Part shown: positions 8,553 through 16,017 of the stretch, one piece after another
Position numbering within the stretch: the first letter of the stretch is position 1
Layout: each line of letters begins with the position of its first letter
NCBI GenBank assembly: GCA_050735975.1
Contig: JBOHVS010000158.1
Location: forward strand, 1 to 29,371
Reading direction: 5' to 3'
Length of the DNA stretch: 29,371 nucleotides
DNA from: DATMBL01 sp050735975
GTDB lineage: Bacteria > Desulfobacterota > Binatia > UBA9968
Notes under the pieces: generated by a model
Seen by the model: the letters and a program-made list of their open reading frames with translations, nothing else
What the model was told of the DNA's origin: nothing
Database searches by the model: none
Position numbers and translations under genes: made by a program

Positions 8553-8996
8553 ATGAAGCGGTTCATCGTTTTTGCGATTGTTTTGATTATCGCCGGGCCG
8601 GCGTGCGGCAGAAAAGGCGATCCACGAGCACCGGAGCTTGCAACGCCTCGGGTCATCAAGAACTTGACCGCAAAGTCCGATCGGAGCGGGATTGTTTTAA
8701 CCTGGAGCCGGCCGACCGAATATAAGGATGGTAGGGAGATTAGAGATCTGGCCGGTTTCGTCATTTTCCGCAAAGAGCTTTCGCAAAGCTGCCCGGATTG
8801 TCCGGCTCCATACAGGCCATTGACAACCCTATCCGTCGAAGATCGGGAAAAATTCGTTAAGCAGAAGCAATATCGCTACATCGACGAAGCGGCGCAGCCG
8901 AACACGATTTACCGTTATCGCGTCTCTTCACAGCTTACCGACGGGTCGTTGAGCGAACCATCCAACGAAGTAGAAATCAGTCGAGGTACGCGATGA
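8553..8996 (+). CDS. Small lipoprotein with fibronectin-III-like domain (LptM/YifL-type N-terminus)
   Basis: The 147-residue product starts with a basic, hydrophobic signal (MKRFIVFAIVLIIAG) and a candidate acylated Cys18 in GPACGRKGDPRAPE. CG-x-KGD-x-x-P after the lipidated cysteine recalls LptM/YifL, which assists LPS-transport assembly, but the lipobox (G-P-A-C) is not canonical. The rest, about 30-145, reads as one fibronectin-III-like beta sandwich: TPRVIKNL, IVLTWSRP, LAGFVIFRKE, NTIYRYRVS and SNEVEIS. Two further cysteines (CPDC) lie near residue 80. It overlaps lysA by four bases (ATGA), so the two are translationally coupled. From memory, a lipoprotein gene between argH and lysA is also found in some Desulfuromonadota. 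Its function is unknown. Confidence 0.85.
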   Translation: MKRFIVFAIVLIIAGPACGRKGDPRAPELATPRVIKNLTAKSDRSGIVLTWSRPTEYKDGREIRDLAGFVIFRKELSQSCPDCPAPYRPLTTLSVEDREKFVKQKQYRYIDEAAQPNTIYRYRVSSQLTDGSLSEPSNEVEISRGTR

Positions 8997-10264
8997 ATCA
9001 TTTTGAATACCGCAACGGGGAAATGTTCGCCGAGCGGGTGCCGGTCAAGCGGATCGCCAGGGAAGTCGGCACGCCCGCTTATGTTTACAGCCTGGCGACC
9101 TTGACGCGGCATTTCCGCGTCTTTGACCGGGCGTTTGCCGCCGTTCCGCATATCGTCTGCTATTCGGTCAAGGCGAATTCAAATATTGCGCTGCTGCGGG
9201 CTTTCGCCAAAGAGGGGGGTGGTTTCGATATCGTTTCCGGCGGCGAGCTGTTCCGGGCGCTCAAAGCCGGGGCCGATCCAAAGAAGGTTGTTTTCTCAGG
9301 CGTGGGCAAGAAAGGCGAAGAGATCGAGTACGCGCTCAACTGCGGAATCCTCATGTTCAATGTGGAATCCGAGCACGAGCTCACCACCCTCAACGAAATC
9401 GCCGGCAGAGCAGGGAAGAAGGCCCCTGTCAGCCTGCGGATCAACCCCGATGTCGATCCACAAACTCATCCTTACATCTCGACCGGCATGAAGAAAGCCA
9501 AATTCGGCGTGGACATCAAGCGATCCTTGGAAGGTTACAAGAAGGCGGTCTCCCTGCCGAATCTGGAAGTCGTCGGCGTGGACTGCCATATCGGCTCGCA
9601 ATTAACCTCGGTTTCGCCGTTTGTGGACGCGCTCGCTCGCGTTCGCGAGTATCTCGATCGGGTGCTCGTTGGGTCGATGAAGAAAGAGGGCGCGCAAATT
9701 CGCTATCTCGACCTGGGCGGAGGCCTGGGAATCAGCTACAAGGATGAAACGCCGCCGCATCCGGAAGAATACGCCAAAGCGATCATCCAGGGCTTGGAAG
9801 GATTGGACGTGACTCTCATTCTAGAGCCGGGCCGCGTGATTGTCGGCAACGCCGGCATTCTCGTGACCGAAGTCCAATACCTCAAGGAGACCGACGATAA
9901 AAAGTTCGTTATCGTCGACGGCGGAATGAACGATCTCATCCGGCCGGCGCTGTACGGCTCGTATCAGGCGATTCAACCGGTGGTCCAAGACAGCGGCGAA
10001 AAAATCGTTGCCGACATCGTCGGACCGATTTGCGAAAGTGGCGATTTCTTCGCGAAAGATCGCGAGATCGCCCGGCCCCGGCGGGGCGATCTGCTGGCGG
10101 TGATGAGCGCCGGCGCTTATGGCTTCACGATGGCTTCAAACTACAACTCCCATCCGAAGCCGCCGGAGGTTCTCGTTGATGGCGACAAGTATTACATCGT
10201 GCGGGCGCGGGAGAGCCTGGACGATTTGATTCGGGGCGAAGTTATCCCGGCGGCGCTGCAGTGA
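8993..10264 (+). CDS. lysA: Diaminopimelate decarboxylase
   Basis: LysA decarboxylates meso-diaminopimelate to lysine, using PLP on an alanine-racemase-like barrel. The PLP lysine is Lys60 in CYSVKANSN, HIGSQ is at 199-203, the phosphate-binding GGGLGI at 242-247, EPGR at 278-281 and the second active-site segment CESGD at 347-351. The length of 423 residues is usual. The start codon overlaps the lipoprotein stop. The downstream gap of 365 bp separates it from dapF and is filled with repeats. Confidence 0.97.
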   Translation: MNHFEYRNGEMFAERVPVKRIAREVGTPAYVYSLATLTRHFRVFDRAFAAVPHIVCYSVKANSNIALLRAFAKEGGGFDIVSGGELFRALKAGADPKKVVFSGVGKKGEEIEYALNCGILMFNVESEHELTTLNEIAGRAGKKAPVSLRINPDVDPQTHPYISTGMKKAKFGVDIKRSLEGYKKAVSLPNLEVVGVDCHIGSQLTSVSPFVDALARVREYLDRVLVGSMKKEGAQIRYLDLGGGLGISYKDETPPHPEEYAKAIIQGLEGLDVTLILEPGRVIVGNAGILVTEVQYLKETDDKKFVIVDGGMNDLIRPALYGSYQAIQPVVQDSGEKIVADIVGPICESGDFFAKDREIARPRRGDLLAVMSAGAYGFTMASNYNSHPKPPEVLVDGDKYYIVRARESLDDLIRGEVIPAALQ

Positions 10265-10620
10265 CTAAGAGCAGGGAGCAAGGAGCATGGAGCCAGAAGG
10301 GAAAGACAGAGATCAGAGGTCGGAGATCAGAAGTCAGAGATCCGAGGTCAGAAAAAACATTTCGGATTGCGAATTACTTTTTTCCGAACTTCGTGACTTC
10401 GTGTCCTTCGTGGTGAACGAATTTCAAATTGCAAATTGCCAATTGCAAGAGTAGCCACCAAGGCACCAAGACACCAAGGGTTTTTCTTTGTGCCTTCGTG
10501 TCTTCGTGGTAAAAAGTTTTTAAAGAATTGCGAATTTGTTTTTCGCTGATCTCTGATCTCTGACTTCTGACCTCTGGCTGGTGCGTCTGACTTCTGAGCC
10601 TTTTCAGCGGCATGTTCGAG
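10265..10620. repeat. Nested inverted word repeats (lysA-dapF gap)
   Basis: GAGCAGG, GAGCAAG and GAGCATG words open the gap (10270-10293). GATCAGA/AGTCAGA words at 10308-10352 face their complements (TCTGATC, TCTGACT, TCTGACC) at 10546-10598. Between these outer arms lie TTTCGGATTGCGAATT (10360-10375), a half-array of TTCGTG words (10389-10414), AAATTGC words (10423-10449) and a compact hairpin whose arms are CACCAAG words (10455-10479) and TTCGTG words (10486-10509), matching at 19 of 24 positions with a 6-nt loop. No gene is visible in this interval. Confidence 0.85.
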
Positions 10621-10629
10621 GTTTAGGGA

Positions 10630-11451
10630 ATGGAACTGGCGTTTACCAAAATGCATGGCTGCGGCAATGATTTTATCTTTCTCGACTGCCTGAAAGCCGA
10701 CATTCCAAATCTCGGGGCGATCGCGGGAAAGCTGTGCGATCGCCGGTTCGGCATCGGCGCGGATCAACTTTTGACGATTCATCCGTCGAAGGTCGCGGAT
10801 TTCAAGATGGAAATCTATAACGCGGACGGTAGCCAGGTCGAGATGTGCGGCAACGGCATCCGCTGCTTTGCTAGATACGTTCTCGATCATGGGATCACTC
10901 AAAAGCGAGAGCTCGAAGTCGAAACGCTGGCCGGGATTATCCGGCCCCGAATCGTCGGAAAGCTGGTCGAAGTCGATATGGGAGAGCCTGTCCTCGAAGG
11001 GCGAAAGATTCCCGTCGACGCCGATGGACAGATCATCAATCGGCCATTATCCGTCGATGGCACGAACTATCAGGTTACCTGTGTGTCGATGGGGAATCCC
11101 CATTGTGTCGTCTACCTGGACGACATCGATTCGCTCGATCTCGATAAAATTGGGCCGCGCTTTGAGCGCCATCCGTTCTTTCCGAAACGGGTCAACACCG
11201 AATTCATAAAAATACTGAGCCCGGCGGAAGTGAACATGCGGGTTTGGGAGCGGGGCGCTGGAGAAACGTGGGCGTGCGGCACGGGCGCCTGCGGAGCCGG
11301 CGTTGCCGGCGTAATCACGGGCCGGACGGAAAGGGAAGTCACCGTTCATCTAAAAGGGGGCGATTTGCTGATCGAATGGCGGGATAATAATCATGTCTAT
11401 ATGACCGGAGGGGCGGACGAGGTATACCACGGCACGATAAAAGTTCAGTAA
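10630..11451 (+). CDS. dapF: Diaminopimelate epimerase
   Basis: DapF interconverts LL- and meso-diaminopimelate with two catalytic cysteines and no cofactor. KMHGCGNDF opens the protein (7-15). The first active-site cysteine is Cys73 in EMCGNGIRC and the second is Cys216 in TWACGTGACG. Substrate residues in MGNPHCV (154-160) and the second-half ERGAGET (207-213) are present. Length is 273 residues. TAGGGA lies immediately before ATG 10630. Confidence 0.97.
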   Translation: MELAFTKMHGCGNDFIFLDCLKADIPNLGAIAGKLCDRRFGIGADQLLTIHPSKVADFKMEIYNADGSQVEMCGNGIRCFARYVLDHGITQKRELEVETLAGIIRPRIVGKLVEVDMGEPVLEGRKIPVDADGQIINRPLSVDGTNYQVTCVSMGNPHCVVYLDDIDSLDLDKIGPRFERHPFFPKRVNTEFIKILSPAEVNMRVWERGAGETWACGTGACGAGVAGVITGRTEREVTVHLKGGDLLIEWRDNNHVYMTGGADEVYHGTIKVQ

Positions 11452-11472
11452 CCGCTAAGGCAAGAAGCAGGG

Positions 11473-11509
11473 TCCGCCACAGAACGTAGGCGGATCGGCC
11501 TCAGGCCGA
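11473..11509 (+). terminator. Two adjacent hairpins after dapF
   Basis: TCCGCC (11473-11478) pairs with GGCGGA (11489-11494), and TCGGCC (11495-11500) pairs with GGCCGA (11504-11509) around TCA. They begin 21 bp after the dapF stop. No T-run follows, so this is not a standard intrinsic terminator; it may stabilise or process the transcript, or belong to a repeat. Confidence 0.35.
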
Positions 11510-11803
11510 AGCAAGAGCAAGAATTTCGAATTGGCGAGAATAGCTAAGAGGAAGAGCAAACATTATCTCGCGCAAAGGCGCAAAGGGCCAAGTGACAGAG
11601 ATCAGAGATCAGAGGTCAGTAAGAAAATTTCGGATTGCGAAATGCAAGATTAGCCACTAAGGCACCAAGACACTAAGACACCAATGTTTTTCTTTGTGTC
11701 TTTGTGTCTTCGTGGCAAAAGAAATTTTTCTTCGAATTGCGATTTCGGATTGCGAATTTTTAACTGCAAAGAGCAAAAGGCTAAGAGTTAAGAGCGAAGA
11801 GCA
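11510..11803. repeat. Intergenic word-repeat block (dapF-dapA gap)
   Basis: CGCAAAGG words occur near 11569-11588. GATCAGA/GGTCAG words lie at 11600-11621 and TTTCGGATTGCGAAAT at 11628-11643. A compact hairpin has CACTAAG/CACCAAG words in the left arm (11654-11684) and TTTGTGTC/TTCGTGG words in the right arm (11692-11715). GATTTCGGATTGCGAATT recurs at 11742-11759. The final stretch is five 7-nt units, AAGAGCA, AAAGGCT, AAGAGTT, AAGAGCG and AAGAGCA (11769-11803), ending six bases before the dapA ribosome-binding site. No gene is visible. Confidence 0.8.
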
Positions 11804-11820
11804 CTGCTAGGAGGGAATGT

Positions 11821-12696
11821 ATGTTTACCGGCTCAATGGTGGCTCTGGTGACGCCCTTCAAGAACGGCGCTGTCGATTGGACGAGTCTTGAAGCGTTGGT
11901 GGAGTTTCACATCGAGAGCGGCACCCACGGTATAGTGCCGTGCGGCACGACGGGAGAATCGGCGACGCTCAGCCATGAAGAACACGATGATGTAATCAAA
12001 GCCGTGATCAAGGCCGTGAACAAGCGGGTGCCGGTGATTGCCGGAACAGGCTCCAACTCCACCGAAGAAGCGGTTCGATTAACGCGGGCAGCAGAGAAAT
12101 CCGGCGCTGCCGGCGCGCTGATGATCTCGCCCTATTACAATCGCCCAACGCAAGAAGGGATCTATCAGCACTACAAAAAAGTCGCATCCGCGGTCGGCAT
12201 TCCGATCATCGTCTATAACATTCCGGGCCGAACCGGATCGAAGATCGAGCCGGAGACATTGGCGCGACTGTCTGAGATAAAGAATGTTGCCGGCGTGAAG
12301 GAAGCCACCGGCTCGGTGGATCAGGCGATCGATGTCATTCGTCTCAGCGGCGATCGGTTGGCAGTCTATTCGGGTGAAGATTCCTTGACCTACTCTTTGA
12401 TGGCCCTTGGCGGCAAAGGCGTTATTTCCACGGTCGCCAATATCGCGCCCAAAGAGATGGCCCAATTGGCCAAAGCATGCCTGGAGGGAAACTGGGAAAA
12501 GGGGCGCGAGCTGCAATACAAGCTCATCCCGCTGATTCGCGCCGTTTTTCTGGAAACCAACCCGATTCCCGTCAAAACCGCTCTTTCGCTGATGGGCAAA
12601 TGTACCGGCGAGTTGCGCCTGCCTCTAACGCCAATGTCGGAAGGCAATATCAAGAAGCTCAGACAGGCGATGACCGATTTCGGCCTGCTGATTTAG
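11821..12696 (+). CDS. dapA: 4-Hydroxy-tetrahydrodipicolinate synthase
   Basis: DapA condenses pyruvate and aspartate semialdehyde, the first committed DAP/lysine step. It is a TIM-barrel Schiff-base aldolase. The Schiff-base lysine is Lys160 in AGVKEATG, the tyrosine is Tyr132 in VYNIPGRTG, and the GTTGE motif lies at 42-46. Length is 291 residues. A strong ribosome-binding site, AGGAGGG at 11809-11815, fixes ATG 11821. dapB follows after 92 bp containing another repeat array. No lysine riboswitch-like element was seen upstream. Confidence 0.97.
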   Translation: MFTGSMVALVTPFKNGAVDWTSLEALVEFHIESGTHGIVPCGTTGESATLSHEEHDDVIKAVIKAVNKRVPVIAGTGSNSTEEAVRLTRAAEKSGAAGALMISPYYNRPTQEGIYQHYKKVASAVGIPIIVYNIPGRTGSKIEPETLARLSEIKNVAGVKEATGSVDQAIDVIRLSGDRLAVYSGEDSLTYSLMALGGKGVISTVANIAPKEMAQLAKACLEGNWEKGRELQYKLIPLIRAVFLETNPIPVKTALSLMGKCTGELRLPLTPMSEGNIKKLRQAMTDFGLLI

Positions 12697-12778
12697 GGGA
12701 ACAAAGGGAACAGGGCAAATAGGAAAGGGCGGGGCAATTCGAGGTTCGAGACTCGACCTGAACCTAAACCTCAACCTG
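12697..12778. repeat. Short TTCGARG and AACCTN arrays before dapB
   Basis: CAATTCGAGGTTCGA at 12735-12749 is a shortened copy of the arrays at 606 and 5508. It is followed by GACCTG, AACCTA, AACCTC and AACCTG (12755-12778). The array ends ten bases before ATG 12789 and occupies the place where a ribosome-binding site would be expected. Confidence 0.75.
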
Positions 12779-12788
12779 GCGATAGTGC

Positions 12789-13592
12789 ATGGCTTTAGGG
12801 CTCATTGTTTGCGGCGCCGGCGGCAGAATGGGAGGCGCGGTTATCCGGGCAATTCCGCAAACTGCCGGAGTTAAACTGGTTGCCGCGATTGACAAACCGG
12901 GCAGCGCCAGGTTGGGACAGGACGCGGGAGAGATTTCTGCCGCGGGATCCTTGGGCGTGCCTGTCAGTGGGAAGGTCGATTCCTATCTCGGGGCCGGCAC
13001 CGTCATAATCGATTTCACCAATCCGGAGGCGTCGCTGGGTTACCTGAGAGCCGCGGCCAGGAAAAACATCCCTATCGTTATCGCCACGACCGGTTTCAAC
13101 CCAAAACAACTGGCGGAGATCAAACGGCTTGCGCGCCGCGCGCCCACGCTGGTTGCGGCCAATACAAGCTTGGGCGTGAATGTTCTCGTCAGCCTGCTCG
13201 GCAAGGCTGCAAAGATGCTCGGCGACGATTACGACGTCGAGATCGTCGAAGCGCATCATCGCTTCAAGAAAGACGCGCCCAGCGGAACGGCGCTGGCCTT
13301 GGGCCGCTCCATAGCCCGAGCGCTGAATCGCGATCTCGACAAAGCTGCCATCAACGGGCGCAAAGGAATCGTCGGCGAACGGTCCAAGAAGGAGATCGCG
13401 CTGCTCTCGGTGCGGGCCGGCGACATCGTTGGCGAGCACACGGTAATCTTCGGCGGCATCGGCGAGCGCCTGGAGCTCATCCACCGCGCCCACAGCCGCG
13501 ACACCTTCGCGCGCGGCGCTATCCGCGCCGCCCAGTGGCTCGCGAAGCAAAAGCCGGGACTTTACGGAATGCAGGATGTGCTTGAGCTTTAG
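12789..13592 (+). CDS. dapB: 4-Hydroxy-tetrahydrodipicolinate reductase
   Basis: DapB reduces the DapA product with NAD(P)H. The nucleotide-binding glycine motif CGAGGRMGG is at 8-16. FTNPE is at 76-80. The substrate and catalytic segment EAHHRFKKDAPSGTA is at 154-168 and contains the His pair and Lys161. Length is 267 residues, as usual. The start ATG 12789 has no recognisable Shine-Dalgarno sequence; the region upstream is the AACCTN array. The genes for the middle DAP steps (aminotransferase or succinylase route) do not follow, so the pathway variant cannot be decided from this window. Confidence 0.96.
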   Translation: MALGLIVCGAGGRMGGAVIRAIPQTAGVKLVAAIDKPGSARLGQDAGEISAAGSLGVPVSGKVDSYLGAGTVIIDFTNPEASLGYLRAAARKNIPIVIATTGFNPKQLAEIKRLARRAPTLVAANTSLGVNVLVSLLGKAAKMLGDDYDVEIVEAHHRFKKDAPSGTALALGRSIARALNRDLDKAAINGRKGIVGERSKKEIALLSVRAGDIVGEHTVIFGGIGERLELIHRAHSRDTFARGAIRAAQWLAKQKPGLYGMQDVLEL

Positions 13593-13649
13593 ACCGTACG
13601 TAACTATCGCTTCTTTGTCGCCCTACCTGGTTATCGTCTTCTTGCAATC

Positions 13650-13668
13650 TGTAACCATAATGGTTACA
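13650..13668. promoter_or_regulatory. 19-bp palindromic operator of the higBA module
   Basis: TGTAACCATAATGGTTACA is a perfect inverted repeat with 9-bp arms around one central base. It ends nine bases before the higB start codon. CATAAT within it could serve as a -10 hexamer. HigA-type antitoxins normally repress their own operon at such a palindrome; the assignment rests on position and symmetry. Confidence 0.7.
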
Positions 13669-13676
13669 CTTGAGCC

Positions 13677-13955
13677 GTGATCACGAGCTTCAAACACAAA
13701 GGTTTGGAGCGATTCTTCAGAACAGGCAGCAAGGCGGGAATTCAGCCGCAGCATGCTGATCGCCTGAGGTTAGTTCTCGGTCGGTTGAATGTCTCGATTA
13801 ACGCAAAGGACATGAATCTTCCCGGTTTGGATTTGCATGAATTGAAGGGCGATCGAAAAGGTACTTGGTCAGTGAAGGTGAGTGGAAACTGGCGTGTCAC
13901 GTTTTCTTTTCACGGCAAGGATGCAAAGAATGTGGATTATGAGGATTATCATTGA
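13677..13955 (+). CDS. higB: HigB-family type II toxin (RelE/ParE-like ribonuclease)
   Basis: HigB toxins are small RelE-fold RNases that cut mRNA on the ribosome until neutralised by HigA. The 92-residue product matches the family along its length: FKHKGLERFF near the start, HADRL, the LPGLDLHELKGDRKG block (about 48-62), WSVKVSGNWRVTF (about 64-76) and the terminal DYEDYH. The start is GTG 13677; no good ribosome-binding site is visible and the operator lies just upstream. The toxin precedes the antitoxin, as in classical hig loci. Base use looks more A/T-rich than in the dap genes, consistent with mobility. Confidence 0.92.
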   Translation: MITSFKHKGLERFFRTGSKAGIQPQHADRLRLVLGRLNVSINAKDMNLPGLDLHELKGDRKGTWSVKVSGNWRVTFSFHGKDAKNVDYEDYH

Positions 13956-13964
13956 GGTAAGAAT

Positions 13965-14252
13965 ATGTTAATGCACAATCCCCCTCATCCCGGCGAGGTG
14001 CTCAGAAAATTGTGCCTGGAGCCTTTAGGTGTAACTGTGACCGAAGCGGCCAAGGCGCTGGGAATTAGCAGGAAATCCCTATCGGCTATTCTCAATGGTC
14101 GCGCAGGTATCAGCCCTGAGATGGCGGTTCGGTTGTCTATTGCATTTGACACGAGCGCAGAGAGTTGGTTGAGCCAGCAGGTTCAATATGATCTCTACCA
14201 GGCTGAGCGACAACGAAAGAAATTGCATGTAGCCCGGTTGTCCGCGGCTTAG
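13965..14252 (+). CDS. higA: HigA-family antitoxin (XRE helix-turn-helix)
   Basis: This 95-residue protein starts MLMHNPPHPGEVLRKLCLEP, typical of HigA antitoxins. A helix-turn-helix occupies about residues 27-47: TEAAKALGISRKSLSAILNG. The following GISPEMAVRL and SWL segments complete the Xre fold. It should bind HigB and the palindrome at 13650-13668. ATG 13965 is supported by GAGG at 13954-13957; ATG 13971 is an alternative. It starts nine bases after the higB stop. Confidence 0.93.
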   Translation: MLMHNPPHPGEVLRKLCLEPLGVTVTEAAKALGISRKSLSAILNGRAGISPEMAVRLSIAFDTSAESWLSQQVQYDLYQAERQRKKLHVARLSAA

Positions 14253-14263
14253 CACTGGTCGGC

Positions 14264-14299
14264 CGCGCGGTGGGTTCGTTGCCTTGCTCCACCCTACAA
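14264..14299. repeat. Dispersed palindromic repeat (GGTGGGTT...CCACCCTAC type)
   Basis: GGTGGGTTCGTTGCCTTGC is followed by TCCACCCTAC, so GGTGGG faces CCACCC across a short spacer. It resembles the palindrome at 20898-20929 (GATGGGT...ACCCATC). Both look like REP-type intergenic palindromes. It sits between higA and the terminator. Confidence 0.5.
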
Positions 14300-14300
14300 T

Positions 14301-14336
14301 AAAAAATGCGCGTCGCTGCCGAGAAGGCGCGTTTTT
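14301..14336 (+). terminator. Intrinsic terminator after higBA
   Basis: AAAAAATGCGCG faces GGCGCGTTTTTG around a loop of about 12 nt. The stem is closed by A/T pairs and followed by five T residues, and its symmetry would work in both directions. It separates higBA from the glycyl-tRNA synthetase promoter. Confidence 0.75.
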
Positions 14337-14363
14337 GAACCTTCAATGCAATCCTATCTGTTT

Positions 14364-14392
14364 TTGACACCTCACGTTCGATACACTAAATT
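14364..14392 (+). promoter_or_regulatory. Sigma-70-type promoter of the glycyl-tRNA synthetase gene
   Basis: A consensus TTGACA at 14364-14369 is followed after 17 bp by TAAATT at 14387-14392 (four of six matches to the -10 consensus). The start codon lies 30 bp further downstream. The position after a terminator supports a new transcription unit. Confidence 0.6.
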
Positions 14393-14421
14393 AACTCGTT
14401 TGGATCTATTTAGGTAACTTC

Positions 14422-15873
14422 ATGGTGGATATGGACAAGATCGTGTCGCTCAGCAAGCGGCGCGGCTTTATTTTTCAGTCGAGCGAGATTTACGGCGGCA
14501 CCGGCTCATGCTGGGACTACGGGCCTTTGGGGGTGGAGCTGAAAAATAACGTCAAACGGGCCTGGTGGCGCGACAGCGTGCAGCTCCGCCCCGACATGGT
14601 GGGTCTCGACTCCTCCATTCTCATGCACCCCAGGGTATGGCAGGCCAGCGGCCATCTCGACCATTTCACCGACCCGATGGTGGATTGCCGCGCGTGCAAA
14701 CGGCGCTTCCGCGCCGACAAACTTGACGATGGAGACTGGGTTCATTACTGCGAGGCGACCAAAGGCAACAAATTCATGGTGCCCGGCGGCGAAGCCTGCA
14801 AGCACTGCGGCGCCAAGCGGACGCTCTGTCCGGCCTGCGGCAAGGGCGAATTGACGGATCCGCGGCAGTTCAACCTCATGTTCAAGACCTTCATGGGGCC
14901 GGTCGAAGACGATGCCGCGGTGACCTATCTTCGTCCTGAAACAGCCCAGGGTATCTTCGTTAATTTCGACAACATTTTACAGTCGATGCGACTCAAGCTG
15001 CCGTTCGGAATCGCGCAGATCGGCAAGGCTTTCCGGAATGAGATTACGCCAGGTAACTTTACCTTTCGCAGCCGTGAGTTCGAGCAGATGGAGATCGAAT
15101 TTTTTGTCATGCCCGGGACAGACGAAGAATGGCATCAGCGGTGGATCGAGGAACGCTTCGCCTGGTATCCGCAGTACGGCATGCGCAAAGAGAACATTCG
15201 CTTGCGCGAGCACGCGCCGGATGAATTGGCTCACTACGCGAAGCGCACCGCGGATATCGAGTATCTGTTTCCGATGGGGTGGAGCGAGTTGGAAGGGATC
15301 GCAAACCGCGCGGACTTCGATCTCAAACAGCACTCGGAATTCAGCGGCAAAACCTTGGAATATTACGACGAAGAGAGCAAACAGAAGGTGATTCCTTACG
15401 TCATCGAGCCCTCGGCCGGAGCCGATCGAGCGACGCTCGCATTTCTCGTCGATGCCTATCGCGAGGAGGAGGTCAAAGGAGAGAAGCGCGTGGTTCTGCA
15501 GCTCCACCCCGAGCTTGCGCCGATCAAAATCGCCGTGCTGCCGCTACTGAAAAAAAACGATCGCATCGTCATGACGGCGAAGAAGCTTTGCGCCGATTTG
15601 CGCAAGCGCTGGTACGCCGTCTACGACGACACCGCCTCGATCGGCCGTCTCTACCGCCGCCAGGATGAAGTCGGCACGCCTTTCTGCGTGACCGTCGACG
15701 TCCAGACGGTCGGCGATGACAAATCGCCGGCTGATGAGAAAGTCACCATCCGTGACCGCGATACGATGCAGCAGATCCGGGTCTCGATGAGCGCGCTGGA
15801 AGCCCTGATGGATCGACTCATGGCAGGAAAGTGGGCGGATGTCGCCCGGGAAGTCGGCCTTTTCAAGGAATGA
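14422..15873 (+). CDS. glyQS: Glycine--tRNA ligase, single-chain dimeric type
   Basis: This class II synthetase charges tRNA-Gly. It is the single-polypeptide homodimer form, not the separate alpha and beta subunits. WDYGPLG is at 31-37. A zinc-binding insertion carries Cys89/Cys92, Cys126/Cys129 and Cys136/Cys139. RPETAQGIF (171-179) and motif 2, FRNEITPGNFTFRSREFEQME (about 204-223), follow. The C-terminal half from about 370 is the anticodon-binding domain. Length is 483 residues. AGGT at 14412-14415 supports ATG 14422. The tail of the gene carries the ribosome-binding site AAGGAA (15865-15870) for the ABC exporter gene behind it. Confidence 0.97.
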   Translation: MVDMDKIVSLSKRRGFIFQSSEIYGGTGSCWDYGPLGVELKNNVKRAWWRDSVQLRPDMVGLDSSILMHPRVWQASGHLDHFTDPMVDCRACKRRFRADKLDDGDWVHYCEATKGNKFMVPGGEACKHCGAKRTLCPACGKGELTDPRQFNLMFKTFMGPVEDDAAVTYLRPETAQGIFVNFDNILQSMRLKLPFGIAQIGKAFRNEITPGNFTFRSREFEQMEIEFFVMPGTDEEWHQRWIEERFAWYPQYGMRKENIRLREHAPDELAHYAKRTADIEYLFPMGWSELEGIANRADFDLKQHSEFSGKTLEYYDEESKQKVIPYVIEPSAGADRATLAFLVDAYREEEVKGEKRVVLQLHPELAPIKIAVLPLLKKNDRIVMTAKKLCADLRKRWYAVYDDTASIGRLYRRQDEVGTPFCVTVDVQTVGDDKSPADEKVTIRDRDTMQQIRVSMSALEALMDRLMAGKWADVAREVGLFKE

Positions 15874-15878
15874 TTTCG

Positions 15879-16017
15879 ATGTTTTGGGATCGAGCCTCAC
15901 GAAAGTAAGGACACTGCGATTCTTCGTTATTATCAACGGGTCAAATTTCTCGTCGATCGCTACCGCCGCTTCCTGGCCCTCGGCGTTCTCTCGCTTATCG
16001 GCACCGATTTCGCCGGC
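15879..16017 (+). other. Frameshifted N-terminal coding segment of the first ABC exporter gene
   Basis: ATG 15879 has a well-spaced AAGGAA (15865-15870) and opens MFWDRASRK, then meets TAA at 15906-15908. Reading on from AAG at 15907 in the next frame gives KDTAILRYYQRVKF and then LVDRYRRFLALGVLSLIG, which runs without a stop into MALPWLIKEGID at 16018. This is the expected start of transmembrane helix 1 of an ABC exporter. Skipping the T at 15906 restores one continuous protein. No ATG, GTG or TTG exists in the downstream frame between 15874 and 16018. One extra base, real or an assembly error, explains this best. Confidence 0.75.

Noticed and set aside
10348..10902. 184-codon minus-strand frame from the lysA-dapF gap into dapF
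   Set aside because: Half of it translates the word repeats and the rest is antisense to dapF.
11510..11820. Lysine riboswitch or other leader RNA before dapA
   Set aside because: The gap is made of word repeats; the conserved riboswitch core was not recognisable.
15879..15912. Programmed +1 frameshift at the stop codon in the ABC exporter gene
   Set aside because: AAG followed by TAA offers no good re-pairing after a +1 slip and no stimulatory element was seen; a simple indel is more likely.
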